A DNA stretch of 64,000 bases from Allobosea sp. OK403 (lineage in GTDB: Bacteria; Pseudomonadota; Alphaproteobacteria; Rhizobiales; Beijerinckiaceae). The notes beneath the pieces are model-generated. The model was given only the letters and a program-made list of their open reading frames with translations. It was not told where the DNA came from and did no database searches. The position numbers and the translations under genes were made by a program. Numbering within the stretch: position 1 is the stretch's first letter; each line of letters opens with the position of its first letter. The stretch is taken from the NCBI RefSeq assembly GCF_900113835.1, contig NZ_FOQV01000001.1, positions 310,001-374,000 of the forward strand. Direction: 5' to 3'. Of this stretch, positions 1 to 9,735 are shown one piece after another.

Positions 1-177
1 TCGCATCCGGTGATCGGCGATTTCCGTGTCATCGGCGAGCCGGTCGGCCTGTCGCGCACGCCAGCCTCTGTGCAGACGCCGACGCCCGAAGCCGGCGAGC
101 ACAATGCCGAGATCCTGGGCGAGCTCGGCTATGACGAGGCGGCGATCACGCGTTTGAGGGATAGTGGCGCGATCTAG
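1..177 (+). CDS. CaiB/BaiF CoA-transferase family protein (C-terminal end only)
   Basis: Only the last 58 codons are in the window, so the gene starts upstream. The tail has the typical end of class III CoA-transferases: a segment ending in PTPEAGEHNAEILGELGYD, then a short helix and the terminal RLRDSGAI. Enzymes of this family move CoA between carboxylic acids in the cytoplasm. The stop codon TAG lies at the CTAG edge of a dispersed repeat. The enoyl-CoA hydratase-like gene that follows on the same strand after 74 bases fits a joint role in acyl-CoA metabolism. The family is fairly certain; the substrate cannot be read from this piece. Confidence 0.8.
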   Translation, partial: SHPVIGDFRVIGEPVGLSRTPASVQTPTPEAGEHNAEILGELGYDEAAITRLRDSGAI

Positions 178-232
178 AGCATTTTCGAGCGAAGTGGACG
201 CCGGTTCGCGTGAAGACAATGCGATAAAACGG
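175..232. repeat. Dispersed intergenic element, CTAG-edged family, copy 1
   Basis: The stretch reads CTAGAGC, then TTTTCGAGCGAAGTGG, CCGGTTCGCGTGAAG and a TAAAAC run. The same order of blocks recurs near 16885, 17467, 53725 (inverted), 59376 (inverted) and 61600. Here it fills the gap between the CoA-transferase and crotonase genes and provides the TAG stop of the first. Confidence 0.7.
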
Positions 233-251
233 GGAGAAGGGGTTAGAGAGC

Positions 252-1031
252 ATGGACGACGAGATTCTCTACACCGTCGCGGACGGCATCGGCACGATCA
301 CGCTCAACCGCCCCCAGGCCCGCAACGCGCTGACCTTCGCGATGTATGAGCGGCTCGCCGCGATCTGTGGCGATCTTCCCGGCCATGGCGACCCGAAAGT
401 GCTCGTCTTCACCGGCGCGGGCGAGAAGGCTTTTGCCGCCGGCACCGACATCACGCAGTTTCGAGCCTTCAATACGCCTGACGATGCGCTGGCCTATGAG
501 AGCCGGATCGACCGCATCATCACGGCGATCGAAAGCTGCCCGATCCCGACCATCGCTGCGATCTCGGGCGCGGTCACGGGCGGCGGTGCCAGCATTGCCT
601 GCGCCTGCGACATCCGGATCGCGACACAATCGGCCCGCTTCGGCTTTCCGGTGGCGCGCACGCTCGGCAATTGCCTGTCGATGAGCAACTACGCCAGGCT
701 TGCGACGCTGCTCGGCCCGGCCCGCGTCAAGGATATCGTCTTCACCGCGCGCTTGATCGAGGCTGAGGAGGGGCAGCGCATCGGGCTCTATAACGAGCTC
801 GTCGCCGACCATGCCGCGCTCCTCGTGCGGATGCGCGAACTGGCGACGACGATCGCCGGCCATGCGCCCTTGACGATGCGCGCGACCAAGGAAGCGCTGC
901 GCCGCATCGCCAAGGCCAATGGCCACCCGCAGGGCGATGACCTAGTCCTGATGTGCTATATGAGCGCCGATTTCCGCGAGGGCATGGAAGCCTTCCTCGG
1001 CAAGCGCGCGCCGCATTGGCAGGGCAAGTGA
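252..1031 (+). CDS. Enoyl-CoA hydratase/isomerase (crotonase) family protein
   Basis: A 259-residue protein of normal crotonase length. It shows the family core: an oxyanion-loop region GEKAFAAGTDI near residues 57-67, GAVTGGGASIACACDIRIA at 107-124 and FGFPVARTLG at 130-139. A purine-rich ribosome binding site (GGGGAGAAGGGG) precedes the ATG. The two glutamates used by classical hydratases are not there: the position after GGG carries Ser114 and the PE position is Val134. It is therefore unlikely to be a standard hydratase and may act as an isomerase, racemase, hydrolase or lyase on a CoA ester. It follows the CoA-transferase gene and is followed by a strong terminator, so the two probably form one unit. 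Confidence 0.85.
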   Translation: MDDEILYTVADGIGTITLNRPQARNALTFAMYERLAAICGDLPGHGDPKVLVFTGAGEKAFAAGTDITQFRAFNTPDDALAYESRIDRIITAIESCPIPTIAAISGAVTGGGASIACACDIRIATQSARFGFPVARTLGNCLSMSNYARLATLLGPARVKDIVFTARLIEAEEGQRIGLYNELVADHAALLVRMRELATTIAGHAPLTMRATKEALRRIAKANGHPQGDDLVLMCYMSADFREGMEAFLGKRAPHWQGK

Positions 1032-1070
1032 GGCGAGCGAAGCGGCAGCCGGGAAGCGATCCATCCTAGA

Positions 1071-1125
1071 GCGTCATTCTCGGGGCTCTGCGCCTCGCTC
1101 CGCCCGAGAATGACGCGCTTTTTTT
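1071..1125 (+). terminator. Rho-independent terminator after the crotonase gene
   Basis: A perfect 14-base stem (GCGTCATTCTCGGG at 1071-1084 with its complement at 1103-1116) is followed within two bases by seven T residues (1119-1125). It begins 40 bases after the crotonase stop codon. The stem sequence also resembles the palindromes that follow, so the terminator may have been recruited from a repeat. Confidence 0.75.
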
Positions 1126-1284
1126 CCCTTCTCCCCTGGCGGGAGAAGGTGGCGCGCAGCGCCGGATGAGGGGGCGCCGTGCCCTGTCCGGTTGGCGTCG
1201 TGTTCAGGCCAATTGGTGAGGTCACAGCGCCCCCTCATCCGTCTCGGCTTCGCCGAGCCACCTTCTCCCGCCAGGGGAGAAGGG
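1126..1284. repeat. Large nested inverted repeat
   Basis: Two perfectly complementary 28-base arms lie at 1126-1153 and 1257-1284. Inside them is a second perfect pair of 14 bases, CGGATGAGGGGGCG (1163-1176) and its complement (1228-1241). The central 50 bases are unpaired. No reading frame makes sense here. It looks like a non-coding dispersed palindromic element (REP/MITE-like). Confidence 0.8.
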
Positions 1285-1299
1285 TTCCCCGAGCCTTGC

Positions 1300-1382
1300 C
1301 GTCATTCTCGGGCTTGCCCCGAGAATCTCATGACCAGAGTGCTCTGGTTTATGAGATGGTCGGGTCAACCCCGACCATGACG
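1300..1382. repeat. Cloverleaf-like palindromic element, copy A
   Basis: Outer CGTCAT/ATGACG ends enclose three small hairpins in order: ATTCTCGGG with its complement, CTCAT-ACCAGAG with CTCTGGT-ATGAG, and GGTCGGG with CCCGACC. A second copy in the opposite orientation lies at 54816-54898. The stretch from 1383 to 1490 holds further GC-rich palindromes (for example around GGGGGCGTAGCCCC) and no gene. Confidence 0.75.
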
Positions 1383-1492
1383 CGCCTCAGATCCCGGGCT
1401 CTACGCGGAGTTTATCCTTGGGCCGACCAAAGGTCGGACCCGGGGGCGTAGCCCCGGAATGACGGCGTGGTTCCGAGCTAGAACAACATGCT

Positions 1493-3148
1493 CTATCCCA
1501 CCGCCTGCGCCGCGGCGCGCCCGGCAATCCGGCCGGAGAACAGGCAGCCGCCGAGGAAGGTGCCTTCGAGCGCGCGATAGCCATGCAGGCCGCCGCCGCC
1601 GAAGCCGGCAGCTTCTCCGGCCGCGTAGAGCCCGGGCACCGGCTCGCCAGCCCCATCCAGCACACGCGCGGATAAATCCGTCATCAGCCCGCCCAATGAT
1701 TTGCGGGTCAGGATATTGAGCCTGACGGCGATCAGCGGGCCATGCGCCGGGTCGAGGATGCGATGCGGTTTTGCGGTCCGGATCAGGCGGTCGCCGAGAT
1801 AGGCGCGGGCGCCGCGCAGCGCCGTGACCTGCAGATCCTTGCCGAAGGGGTTGTCGAGCGTGCGGTCGCGCGCCTCGATCTCGGCCCGAAGCTGCGCCTC
1901 ATCGATCAGCGTCTCGCCGGCAAGCGCATTCATGCGCGCGACCAGCCGGGAAAAATCGGTCTCGACGATGAAATCCTCGCCGTTGTCCATGAAGGCCTGG
2001 ACGGGTCCCGGCACGCCGCCGCCGGCCCGTCCCAGCACCTGGCGCCAGCTCTTCCCGGTCAGGTCGGGATTCTGCTCGGAGCCCGAAAGCGCGAATTCCT
2101 TGGCGATGATGCTGCGGTTGAGCACGAACCAGGAATAGTCGTAGCCCGTTTTCATGATGTGCTCGAGCGTGCCGAGCGTGTCGAAGCCGGGAAACAATGG
2201 CACCGGCAGGCGGTTGCCGCGCGCATCGAACCAGAGCGAGGAGGGGCCGGGCAGGATGCGGATGCCGTGTCGCGGCCAGATCGGCGCCCAATTGGCGATG
2301 CCCTCGACATAGTGCCACATCCGGTCGCCATTGATCAGCCGGCCCCCGCTTGCCTCCGCGATGGCCAGCATCGCACCGTCGACATGGTCGGGCACGCCCG
2401 AGAGCAGGCGCTCAGGCGGAGTACCCAAGCGCTGCGGCCAGCTCGCCCGGACGAGATCGTGATTGCCGCCGATGCCGCCGGAGGTGACGATCACGGCCTG
2501 CGCCTTGAGCGCGAAAGCCCCGACCGCGCCGCGCGAGCTCTTCGTCCCGCGCTCGACCGGGCTCGCCTCCAGGATCTCGCCCGCGACGCCGTCGACCGCG
2601 CCGGCGCTGCGCGACAGCGCGGTGACGCGGTGGCGAAAGCGCAGCTCGACCAGGCCACGCGCCTGCGCCTCCTTCAAGCGGCGCAGGAACGGCTCCAGCA
2701 CGCCCGGCCCAGTGCCCCAGGTGACATGGAAGCGCGGTACTGAATTGCCGTGGCCGCTGGCGAGGTAGCCGCCGCGCTCGGCCCAGCCGACGACGGGGAA
2801 CCAGCGCATGCCCATCTCGTGCAGCCAGGCGCGTTTCTCGCCCGAAGCGAAATCGAGATAGGCCTGCGCCCATCTGCGCGGCCAGTCGTCCTCGGGGCGG
2901 TCGAACCCGGCTGAACCGAACCAGTCCTGCGCCGCGAGTTCGCGCGAATCGCGAATGCGCAGGCGGCGCTGCTCGGGCGTGTCGACCATGAACAATCCGC
3001 CGAGCGACCAGAAGGCCTGCCCGCCGAGCGATTGCTCGGGCTCCTGATCGAGCAGGATGACGTTGCGGCCGGCGTCGGTGAGCTCTGTCGCGGCCACGAG
3101 CCCGGCGAGGCCGGCTCCGATGATGATGACGTCCGCGTCCTGCCCCAC
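1493..3148 (-). CDS. FAD-binding dehydrogenase (fumarate reductase/KsdD-like flavoprotein)
   Basis: A flavoprotein of about 551 residues. The dinucleotide-binding motif (IIIGAGLAGLVAATEL) starts about eight residues from the N-terminus and the second FAD site (GLYAAGEAAGFGGGG) is near the C-terminus, as in the fumarate reductase/3-ketosteroid dehydrogenase superfamily. I place the start at the GTG at 3148, which has AGGAAAGGG a few bases upstream and puts the FAD motif at the very N-terminus; an ATG in frame at 3208 would add 20 poorly fitting residues. It is divergent from recJ. The substrate is not known for this subgroup; the acceptor may be a quinone or soluble carrier. Confidence 0.85.
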   Translation of the reverse strand: MGQDADVIIIGAGLAGLVAATELTDAGRNVILLDQEPEQSLGGQAFWSLGGLFMVDTPEQRRLRIRDSRELAAQDWFGSAGFDRPEDDWPRRWAQAYLDFASGEKRAWLHEMGMRWFPVVGWAERGGYLASGHGNSVPRFHVTWGTGPGVLEPFLRRLKEAQARGLVELRFRHRVTALSRSAGAVDGVAGEILEASPVERGTKSSRGAVGAFALKAQAVIVTSGGIGGNHDLVRASWPQRLGTPPERLLSGVPDHVDGAMLAIAEASGGRLINGDRMWHYVEGIANWAPIWPRHGIRILPGPSSLWFDARGNRLPVPLFPGFDTLGTLEHIMKTGYDYSWFVLNRSIIAKEFALSGSEQNPDLTGKSWRQVLGRAGGGVPGPVQAFMDNGEDFIVETDFSRLVARMNALAGETLIDEAQLRAEIEARDRTLDNPFGKDLQVTALRGARAYLGDRLIRTAKPHRILDPAHGPLIAVRLNILTRKSLGGLMTDLSARVLDGAGEPVPGLYAAGEAAGFGGGGLHGYRALEGTFLGGCLFSGRIAGRAAAQAVG

Positions 3149-3257
3149 GCCTGCTGCCCTTTCCTGGCTGCTTGCCGCGCAGTATGGCGATCGCCCAAGC
3201 GCCGGCAAGGCAGGTAGTGGTTGACGAATGCGCGCGCCTGCGCGACCCCCTCAGATC

Positions 3258-5063
3258 ATGAGTCTCATTCCCCAGCGCCTTTTCCTCGGCGTGTCCCACT
3301 CCGTGCTCGGCCGGCCCTGGCGCGACAGGCTGGACGCCGCGGGGCTCGGCCGCGCCGAGGCCCTGGCGCAGCTCGAAGGCATTCCCGATACCTTGTCGCG
3401 CCTGCTCGCCGGGCGCGGCGTCGAGCCCAATGAGGCCTTGCGCTTCCTCGAGCCCCGCCTGCGCGACCTCCTGCCCGATCCCGCGACATTGACCGATATG
3501 GAAGCCGCCGCCGCCCGTCTCGCCGAGGCGGCGCAGCGGCGCGAGAAGGTCGCGATCTTCGGCGACTATGATGTCGACGGCGCCTGCTCGGCGGCCTTGC
3601 TCGCGGGCTTCCTGCGCCAGGCCGGGGCGCAGCCGCGCATCCATATCCCCGACCGCTTGATCGAGGGCTATGGCCCCAACAGCGATGCCATCCGCACATT
3701 GGCAGGCGAAGGCGCGACGTTGCTGGTCACGGTCGATTGCGGCACGACCAGCCATGAGCCATTGGCCGAGGCGCAAAGGCTCGGGCTCGATGTCGTCGTC
3801 CTCGATCACCATCAGGCGCCCGAATTGCTTCCGCCCGTCGCCGCGCTGGTCAATCCCAACCGGCAGGACGATCTCTCCGGGCTCGGCCATCTCTGCGCGG
3901 CCGGTGTCGTCTTCCTGACGCTCGTCGCCCTCAGCCGGACGCTGCGCCGGCAGGGCTTCTGGGCGGGGCGGGCGGAGGGTGAGCCCGATCTGCTGGCGGC
4001 GCTCGATCTCGTGGCGCTGGCGACTGTGGCCGATGTCGTGCCGCTCAAGGGCTTGAACCGCGCCTTCGTGCGCCAGGGCATCGCCATATTGCGGGGGCGG
4101 ACGCGCCCCGGACTGGCTGCGCTGATGGATGTTGCGGGCCTCGATGGCCCGGTGCAACCTTGGCATCTCGGCTTCCTGCTCGGCCCGCGCATCAATGCCG
4201 GTGGCCGCATCGGCGATGCGGCGCTGGGCGCGAGGCTCCTGCTGACCGAGGACGAGATCGAGGCGCGCAGCATCGCGACCGAACTCAACCGGCTGAACCA
4301 GGAACGTCAGGAGATCGAGCGGCAGGCGGTGCTGGAAGCCACCGCGCAGGCCGATCATGCGCTGATGAGCCTGCCCGACCAGCCCGTGCTGATGGCGGCC
4401 TCCGCCGATTGGCACCCCGGCATCGTCGGCCTCGTCGCGGCAAGGCTGAAGGAGCGCTTCCGGCGCCCGGCCTTCGCGCTCGCTTTGAACGGGGAGGGCG
4501 GCGCGACGGGGTCGGGCCGTTCGGTCGCCGGCGTCGATCTCGGCCGCGCCGTGCGCGAGGCGGTCGAGGCCGGGCTTGCGGTCAAGGGCGGCGGCCATGC
4601 GATGGCGGCCGGCGTGACGCTGGCTGCCGGGCAGGCTTCCGCCTTCCAGGCGTTCCTGGCCGAGCGGCTGGCGATGCAGGTCGCGGCGGCGGGCGAAGCC
4701 GAGGCGCTGCTGATCGATGCGGCGCTGAGCGCGGGCGGCGCCAATCCGCGCCTGCTCGCCGAGATCGACAAGGCGGGGCCTTTCGGCGCGGGCAGTCCCG
4801 AGCCGGTTTTCGTCTTTCCCGCGCATCGCCTGGTCGAGGCTGTCGAGATCGGCAGCGGTGGCCATGTCCGCATCAAGCTCAAGAGCGGCGATGGCGCGAC
4901 CGTGGGCGGCATTGCCTTCCGTGTGGCGCAGGAGCCGCTGGGGCGCGCCTTGCTGGCGGCGCGTGGCGAGAGCGTCCATCTCGCCGCGACGCTGACGCTG
5001 AACCGCTGGGGCGGCCGCGAGAGCGCCGAGCTGCGCGTCCTCGACATGGCGCGCCCGGGCTGA
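3258..5063 (+). CDS. recJ: Single-stranded-DNA-specific exonuclease RecJ
   Basis: A 601-residue 5'-to-3' single-strand DNA exonuclease used in recombination and mismatch repair. The DHH phosphoesterase motifs are intact: DYDVD at residues 103-107, VDCGT around 159-163 and DHH at 183-185. The C-terminal DHHA1 domain shows GSGRS and GGGHAMAAG. The ATG at 3258 is chosen because it begins the conserved N-terminus MSLIPQRLFLGVSHSV; an in-frame start at 3228 would add ten residues of no likeness. The gene is transcribed away from the FAD dehydrogenase with only about 110 bases between the starts. A strong inverted repeat lies 70 bases after the stop codon. Confidence 0.95.
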   Translation: MSLIPQRLFLGVSHSVLGRPWRDRLDAAGLGRAEALAQLEGIPDTLSRLLAGRGVEPNEALRFLEPRLRDLLPDPATLTDMEAAAARLAEAAQRREKVAIFGDYDVDGACSAALLAGFLRQAGAQPRIHIPDRLIEGYGPNSDAIRTLAGEGATLLVTVDCGTTSHEPLAEAQRLGLDVVVLDHHQAPELLPPVAALVNPNRQDDLSGLGHLCAAGVVFLTLVALSRTLRRQGFWAGRAEGEPDLLAALDLVALATVADVVPLKGLNRAFVRQGIAILRGRTRPGLAALMDVAGLDGPVQPWHLGFLLGPRINAGGRIGDAALGARLLLTEDEIEARSIATELNRLNQERQEIERQAVLEATAQADHALMSLPDQPVLMAASADWHPGIVGLVAARLKERFRRPAFALALNGEGGATGSGRSVAGVDLGRAVREAVEAGLAVKGGGHAMAAGVTLAAGQASAFQAFLAERLAMQVAAAGEAEALLIDAALSAGGANPRLLAEIDKAGPFGAGSPEPVFVFPAHRLVEAVEIGSGGHVRIKLKSGDGATVGGIAFRVAQEPLGRALLAARGESVHLAATLTLNRWGGRESAELRVLDMARPG

Positions 5064-5073
5064 TCGTCGTGGT

Positions 5074-5174
5074 TTAGAGCAGCGGCCCCAGTGGGAACCG
5101 GTTTTCGGGACAAGCCGATGCAAGATAAAAACCTAAAGCATCAGACCAATAGGATATTTGGTCTGATGCTTTAG
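5074..5174. repeat. Composite intergenic element ending in a perfect 17-base inverted repeat
   Basis: The left part has TTTAGAGCAG, then GTGGGAACCGGTTTTCGGGAC, a design shared with the element at 32222. The right part (5133-5174) is a perfect inverted repeat with 17-base arms CTAAAGCATCAGACCAA and an 8-base loop. It sits between recJ and tRNA-Glu and can form a stable hairpin that may end recJ transcription, though no T-run follows it. Confidence 0.65.
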
Positions 5175-5234
5175 GGGCAAGAACGGTGGCGGCAGGTCGC
5201 TCCAGACTTTCCCCGGATATCGTCAAACTGGTGC

Positions 5235-5263
5235 TTGCAGAGGGCGCGCCCTGCCACTATACC
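5235..5263 (+). promoter_or_regulatory. Likely sigma-70-type promoter of tRNA-Glu
   Basis: TTGCAG (5235-5240) and TATACC (5258-5263) are separated by exactly 17 bases, and the tRNA begins about 40 bases downstream. Spacing and position fit a housekeeping promoter giving a short 5' leader. Confidence 0.6.
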
Positions 5264-5304
5264 TCGCCCCGCTTCTCGACGGGCAGCCGTCGATTCAGAG
5301 GCCC

Positions 5305-5379
5305 GCGACCTTCGTCTATCGGTTAGGACACCAGCCTTTCACGCTGGGGAGACGGGTTCGACTCCCGTAGGTCGCGCCA
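5305..5379 (+). tRNA. tRNA-Glu (anticodon TTC)
   Basis: A full cloverleaf is visible: acceptor stem GCGACCT paired with AGGTCGC, D-arm with GGTTAGGA, anticodon stem CCAGC/GCTGG around loop CTTTCAC giving anticodon TTC (Glu), and T-arm with GGTTCGACTCC. The CCA end is encoded. The DNA immediately downstream is decayed and foreign-looking, which fits use of this tRNA as an integration site in the past. Confidence 0.95.
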
Positions 5380-5509
5380 CACTCCGATAGGGGTGTTAAG
5401 GCATTGAAAAACAAAAGATATTGAGAGCGTTAAATCGAGGGTATCCCCCACGATATCCCCCAGCCATGTCCCCCCGAAGTCGGTTTGAGGGCGCACGTCG
5501 ACTGTGCGC

Positions 5510-5766
5510 TTACCTGCGGGCCTGCTGGTAGTTCGCGATCATCGCCGGAGTGATGTCGAGGAAGTAAGAGAGAGTGCCCTAGCCTCGCGTGTAGGCTTTG
5601 GCCTTCAGGTCCGCGATACGATGAACGAAATCCTCAGCGCTTCGACGGGGAACTCTTCAACGAACATCCCCATGCCAAGCTCTTCATCACTCCAGTCCAC
5701 GAAGGTACGGGGCTTCATGATGTCGCCGGCGGCCTTGAGGTCTGGAAAGGCGACACGCTTCGCCAT
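5510..5766 (-). pseudogene. Frameshifted small gene in the tRNA-Glu island (unknown family)
   Basis: From the ATG at 5766 the frame reads MAKRVAFPDLKAAGDIM and continues to EEFPVEA. It then runs into an implausible tail and a stop. A one-base shift at about 5632 restores a good sequence, AEDFVHRIADLKAKAYTRG, ending in TAG at 5579-5581. The same frame continues past that TAG as GTLSYFLDITPAMIANYQ to a TAA at 5510-5512. The simplest reading is a dead gene with a frameshift and perhaps a nonsense mutation. I do not recognise the family. A sequencing error at the shift site is the main alternative. Confidence 0.5.
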
Positions 5767-6017
5767 TGCCACGCACCATCTGGAACGGTGGTCGTTTACG
5801 CTGCCGTAGAGCGCGGTGGCGGATACGTGATGCGCCCTACAGGAAACGCGAGGGGCCACGGGGGAATTGGGGCGGCACGTTCTTATGTAGGCTGCCGGAT
5901 TTTGTGGCCCAAACATCCGACCCAAACTATCTGAGCGCGGCATGCCTTAAAGGGCCGCTTCGGACCCGGAGCAGAACAAGACGCCATGGGCCGTTTACCC
6001 GTCGCTGAACGAGAGGA

Positions 6018-6317
6018 TCAGCGGCCCTTCATCGCCTTCTCAATGCCAGCCTCCATATCCGCCGCGTTCATCGCTGGCGTAAGTTCGATGGCGGCATTGA
6101 GGTTCAGAAAGAATGCTTCAGCCACGGATGGGATGTCGGTCGATTTAGCAAGATCAAAAAAGAAATATCCCGTACGCAATCCGGCATCTGCCACGAAATA
6201 TGCGGCCTCAGGTTCGAATTCCAACATAAAAGCCTTCACGGTCTTCCGTAGAGTGCCATCGACAACGCTCCTGTTGCCGGCCTCTACCGGGATAGACACC
6301 TTTAGCATCATACGCAT
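6018..6317 (-). CDS. Conserved hypothetical protein, about 99 residues
   Basis: A small soluble protein starting MRMMLKVSIPVEAGN. The start at 6317 is supported by GGAGGA five bases upstream; an ATG four codons earlier would overlap that site. It contains the stretch FEPEAAYFVADAGLRTGYFF and ends with NAADMEAGIEKAMKGR. From memory, proteins of this size and N-terminus are common in rhizobia and related bacteria and have no known role; they look like small ferredoxin-fold proteins. It lies inside the decayed region after tRNA-Glu but appears intact. Confidence 0.7.
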   Translation of the reverse strand: MRMMLKVSIPVEAGNRSVVDGTLRKTVKAFMLEFEPEAAYFVADAGLRTGYFFFDLAKSTDIPSVAEAFFLNLNAAIELTPAMNAADMEAGIEKAMKGR

Positions 6318-6386
6318 AGTGTCCTCCATTGTTCATCGAAATTCACAGGGGAGATATTCGCGCTGCACGAATTCGATCGGCATCAG

Positions 6387-6542
6387 TCAATTGGTAACAT
6401 GGCCTGGTTTCCGTGACCATTGAGACCACGTACTGCCTCTCTCAGATCTTGCCGCTTTGACGTGGCCGGCCCATCCGCCGAGCGCCTGTACGACATCCCT
6501 AGGCACCTTCGCGCGTCTCAAGGCGTCCTTGTAGCAGTACCC
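6387..6542 (-). pseudogene. Remnant of a tyrosine-recombinase (phage-type integrase) gene
   Basis: The frame carries RRAKVPRDVVQALGGWAG, which matches the region after the HxxR box in integrases of the RDAL-EAGVPRDV-ALGGWAG type found in alphaproteobacterial islands. The normal tyrosine motif that should follow (YG with a downstream helix) is not readable, and an upstream stop (6543-6545) cuts off the rest of the catalytic domain. About 50 codons remain. Position about 1 kb from tRNA-Glu fits a tRNA-integrated element whose integrase has decayed. Confidence 0.4.
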
Positions 6543-6731
6543 TCAGATTTGGGCTTGAGGTCCGGCAGCTTCACCGCCTCAATACACGCCCTCATGGCTT
6601 CAAACGACGCCTGATGCTGATCTAGTCGGCGATCACGGTAGCGAAATTGTCTTCGGCTCGTTGACTGGTCCGTTTGCCGGCTTCAGCTGGAAAGGCGCCA
6701 TTTCACAATCAAGGATTCGAGCTGTCTCCGC

Positions 6732-7415
6732 TCAGCCCACGTGACCACTCATCATGTGGTCAGCCAGGCTGTAGCAGTGGCTTGCCTGATAGGCGTTCCG
6801 GCCCCGGTTCATATGCGTCAGGTTGAACGCCCGGATAGCCTGCAACGAGCGGGGCGCCGCGAGGAATTTGTCGATCGAGGCGAGGCCGCGGACTTTGATG
6901 CCGAAAATGTCCTCGCCGCGGGGGAAGACATAGCTGACGTCTTCCGGCGTCATCACGCAGCGCTCGAGGAAAGCGTCATCCACCTGGCCCTGATCGAGCG
7001 AATGGTCCCTGGTGAAATCGGAAAGATGCACCAGAAATAGCGCGCGGATGCCCTCGCCATCCGCATAGAGAGAGAAAAGCTCCATCCAGCTCGCATTGAC
7101 GCGAATGAGCGCCTTGCCCGGTGTCGACGGCAGACAGGAAACCGACCAGTAATGCCGCTCGGTCCGGCGCGGGATCGGGATGCAGTTGCGGCCATATTGC
7201 CGGAGAATGTCCAGGACCTCTTGTGCCTGAGGCCGGCGCAGCAATTTCTCGAACCGCGCGACGTATTTGAGACGCAGTTCGAGCGACTCCGAGCGCTCAT
7301 CGGCGTCGCGCAGGATCGTCTTGCCCTGCATCCAATCGCGCTGCTGCTGGAGGTCCAGGAATCGGCGCAGACCGGTGGTGCTTGGGCGGCGGGTCGCGCT
7401 CACATCAGGTACCAT
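6732..7415 (-). CDS. Hypothetical protein, 227 residues
   Basis: A single open frame from ATG at 7415 to a stop at 6732, rich in Arg, Leu and Asp, with no signal peptide or membrane segment. The middle holds RHYWSVSCLPSTPGKALIRVN and a segment on YVFPRGEDIFGIKVRGL. The domain pattern of mixed strand and helix could be a sensor-type fold, but I do not recognise the family. The start is uncertain because no strong ribosome binding site is visible. It lies at the far edge of the tRNA-Glu island, between it and the transporter genes, so it may be cargo or core. Confidence 0.6.
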   Translation of the reverse strand: MVPDVSATRRPSTTGLRRFLDLQQQRDWMQGKTILRDADERSESLELRLKYVARFEKLLRRPQAQEVLDILRQYGRNCIPIPRRTERHYWSVSCLPSTPGKALIRVNASWMELFSLYADGEGIRALFLVHLSDFTRDHSLDQGQVDDAFLERCVMTPEDVSYVFPRGEDIFGIKVRGLASIDKFLAAPRSLQAIRAFNLTHMNRGRNAYQASHCYSLADHMMSGHVG

Positions 7416-7588
7416 GTCGGCCCAGTCGGTTCGGATGGGCTATCGGTTACGCGATCAATAGACGGCTCGAATATCACGATGCTCCGGAGCACAGGTCGTT
7501 CTCAGTTTCATCTGCATTGCGACGCCACCTTTTCATGGCAGGAGCAGCTGGCTGAAAACCAACGAAAATCAGAAAATGCTCCAAGCGC

Positions 7589-9469
<1,881 letters not shown>

Positions 9470-9590
9470 ACCTCCCGGGCATAGTCCTTAACAGCCTCTT
9501 GCCCGGCCATCCCAGGCTCGAAGGCGGCGCAGCAGCCGGGGCAGAGCATCCGGCGGGGTGCGGGCCCGTCTCGAATAAAAGTACTATTTG

Positions 9591-9638
9591 TTACATATTG
9601 ACTGCGGCGTGGCATGCTTGCAATGTATTTTACATATT
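9591..9638 (+). promoter_or_regulatory. Composite promoter/operator upstream of the dppB-like gene
   Basis: The stretch reads TTACATATTGACT, 14 bases, TTGCA, two bases, GTAT, one base, TTACA. The same blocks in the same order, with a 13-base first gap, occur at 14955-14997 between the rpiR gene and the binding-protein gene. This strongly suggests one regulator controls both, and the RpiR protein at 14077-14940 is the obvious candidate. TTGACT may serve as a -35 element. Confidence 0.6.
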
Positions 9639-9735
9639 CCGGCGATCGCGACAGGTGCCTTCAGGATGGATCAGAACCTCACATGCGGCGCTGCCGGCGA
9701 CTGCGCCCGCCGCATGCGCGGCTGAGGCTCTCCGG

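Noticed and set aside
2412..5123. A 903-codon open frame on the minus strand across recJ
   Set aside because: It is antisense to recJ, whose DHH and DHHA1 motifs are complete. The translated sequence is Arg/Ala/His-rich with no domain, as expected from the opposite strand of a high-GC gene.
5305..5379. Second attachment site copy of the tRNA 3' end marking an island boundary
   Set aside because: I could not find another copy of the T-arm/acceptor sequence in the window by eye; a search of the whole genome would be needed.
5986..6423. A 145-codon plus-strand frame
   Set aside because: It is antisense to the 99-residue conserved hypothetical gene at 6018-6317, which has a strong ribosome binding site and a family-like sequence.
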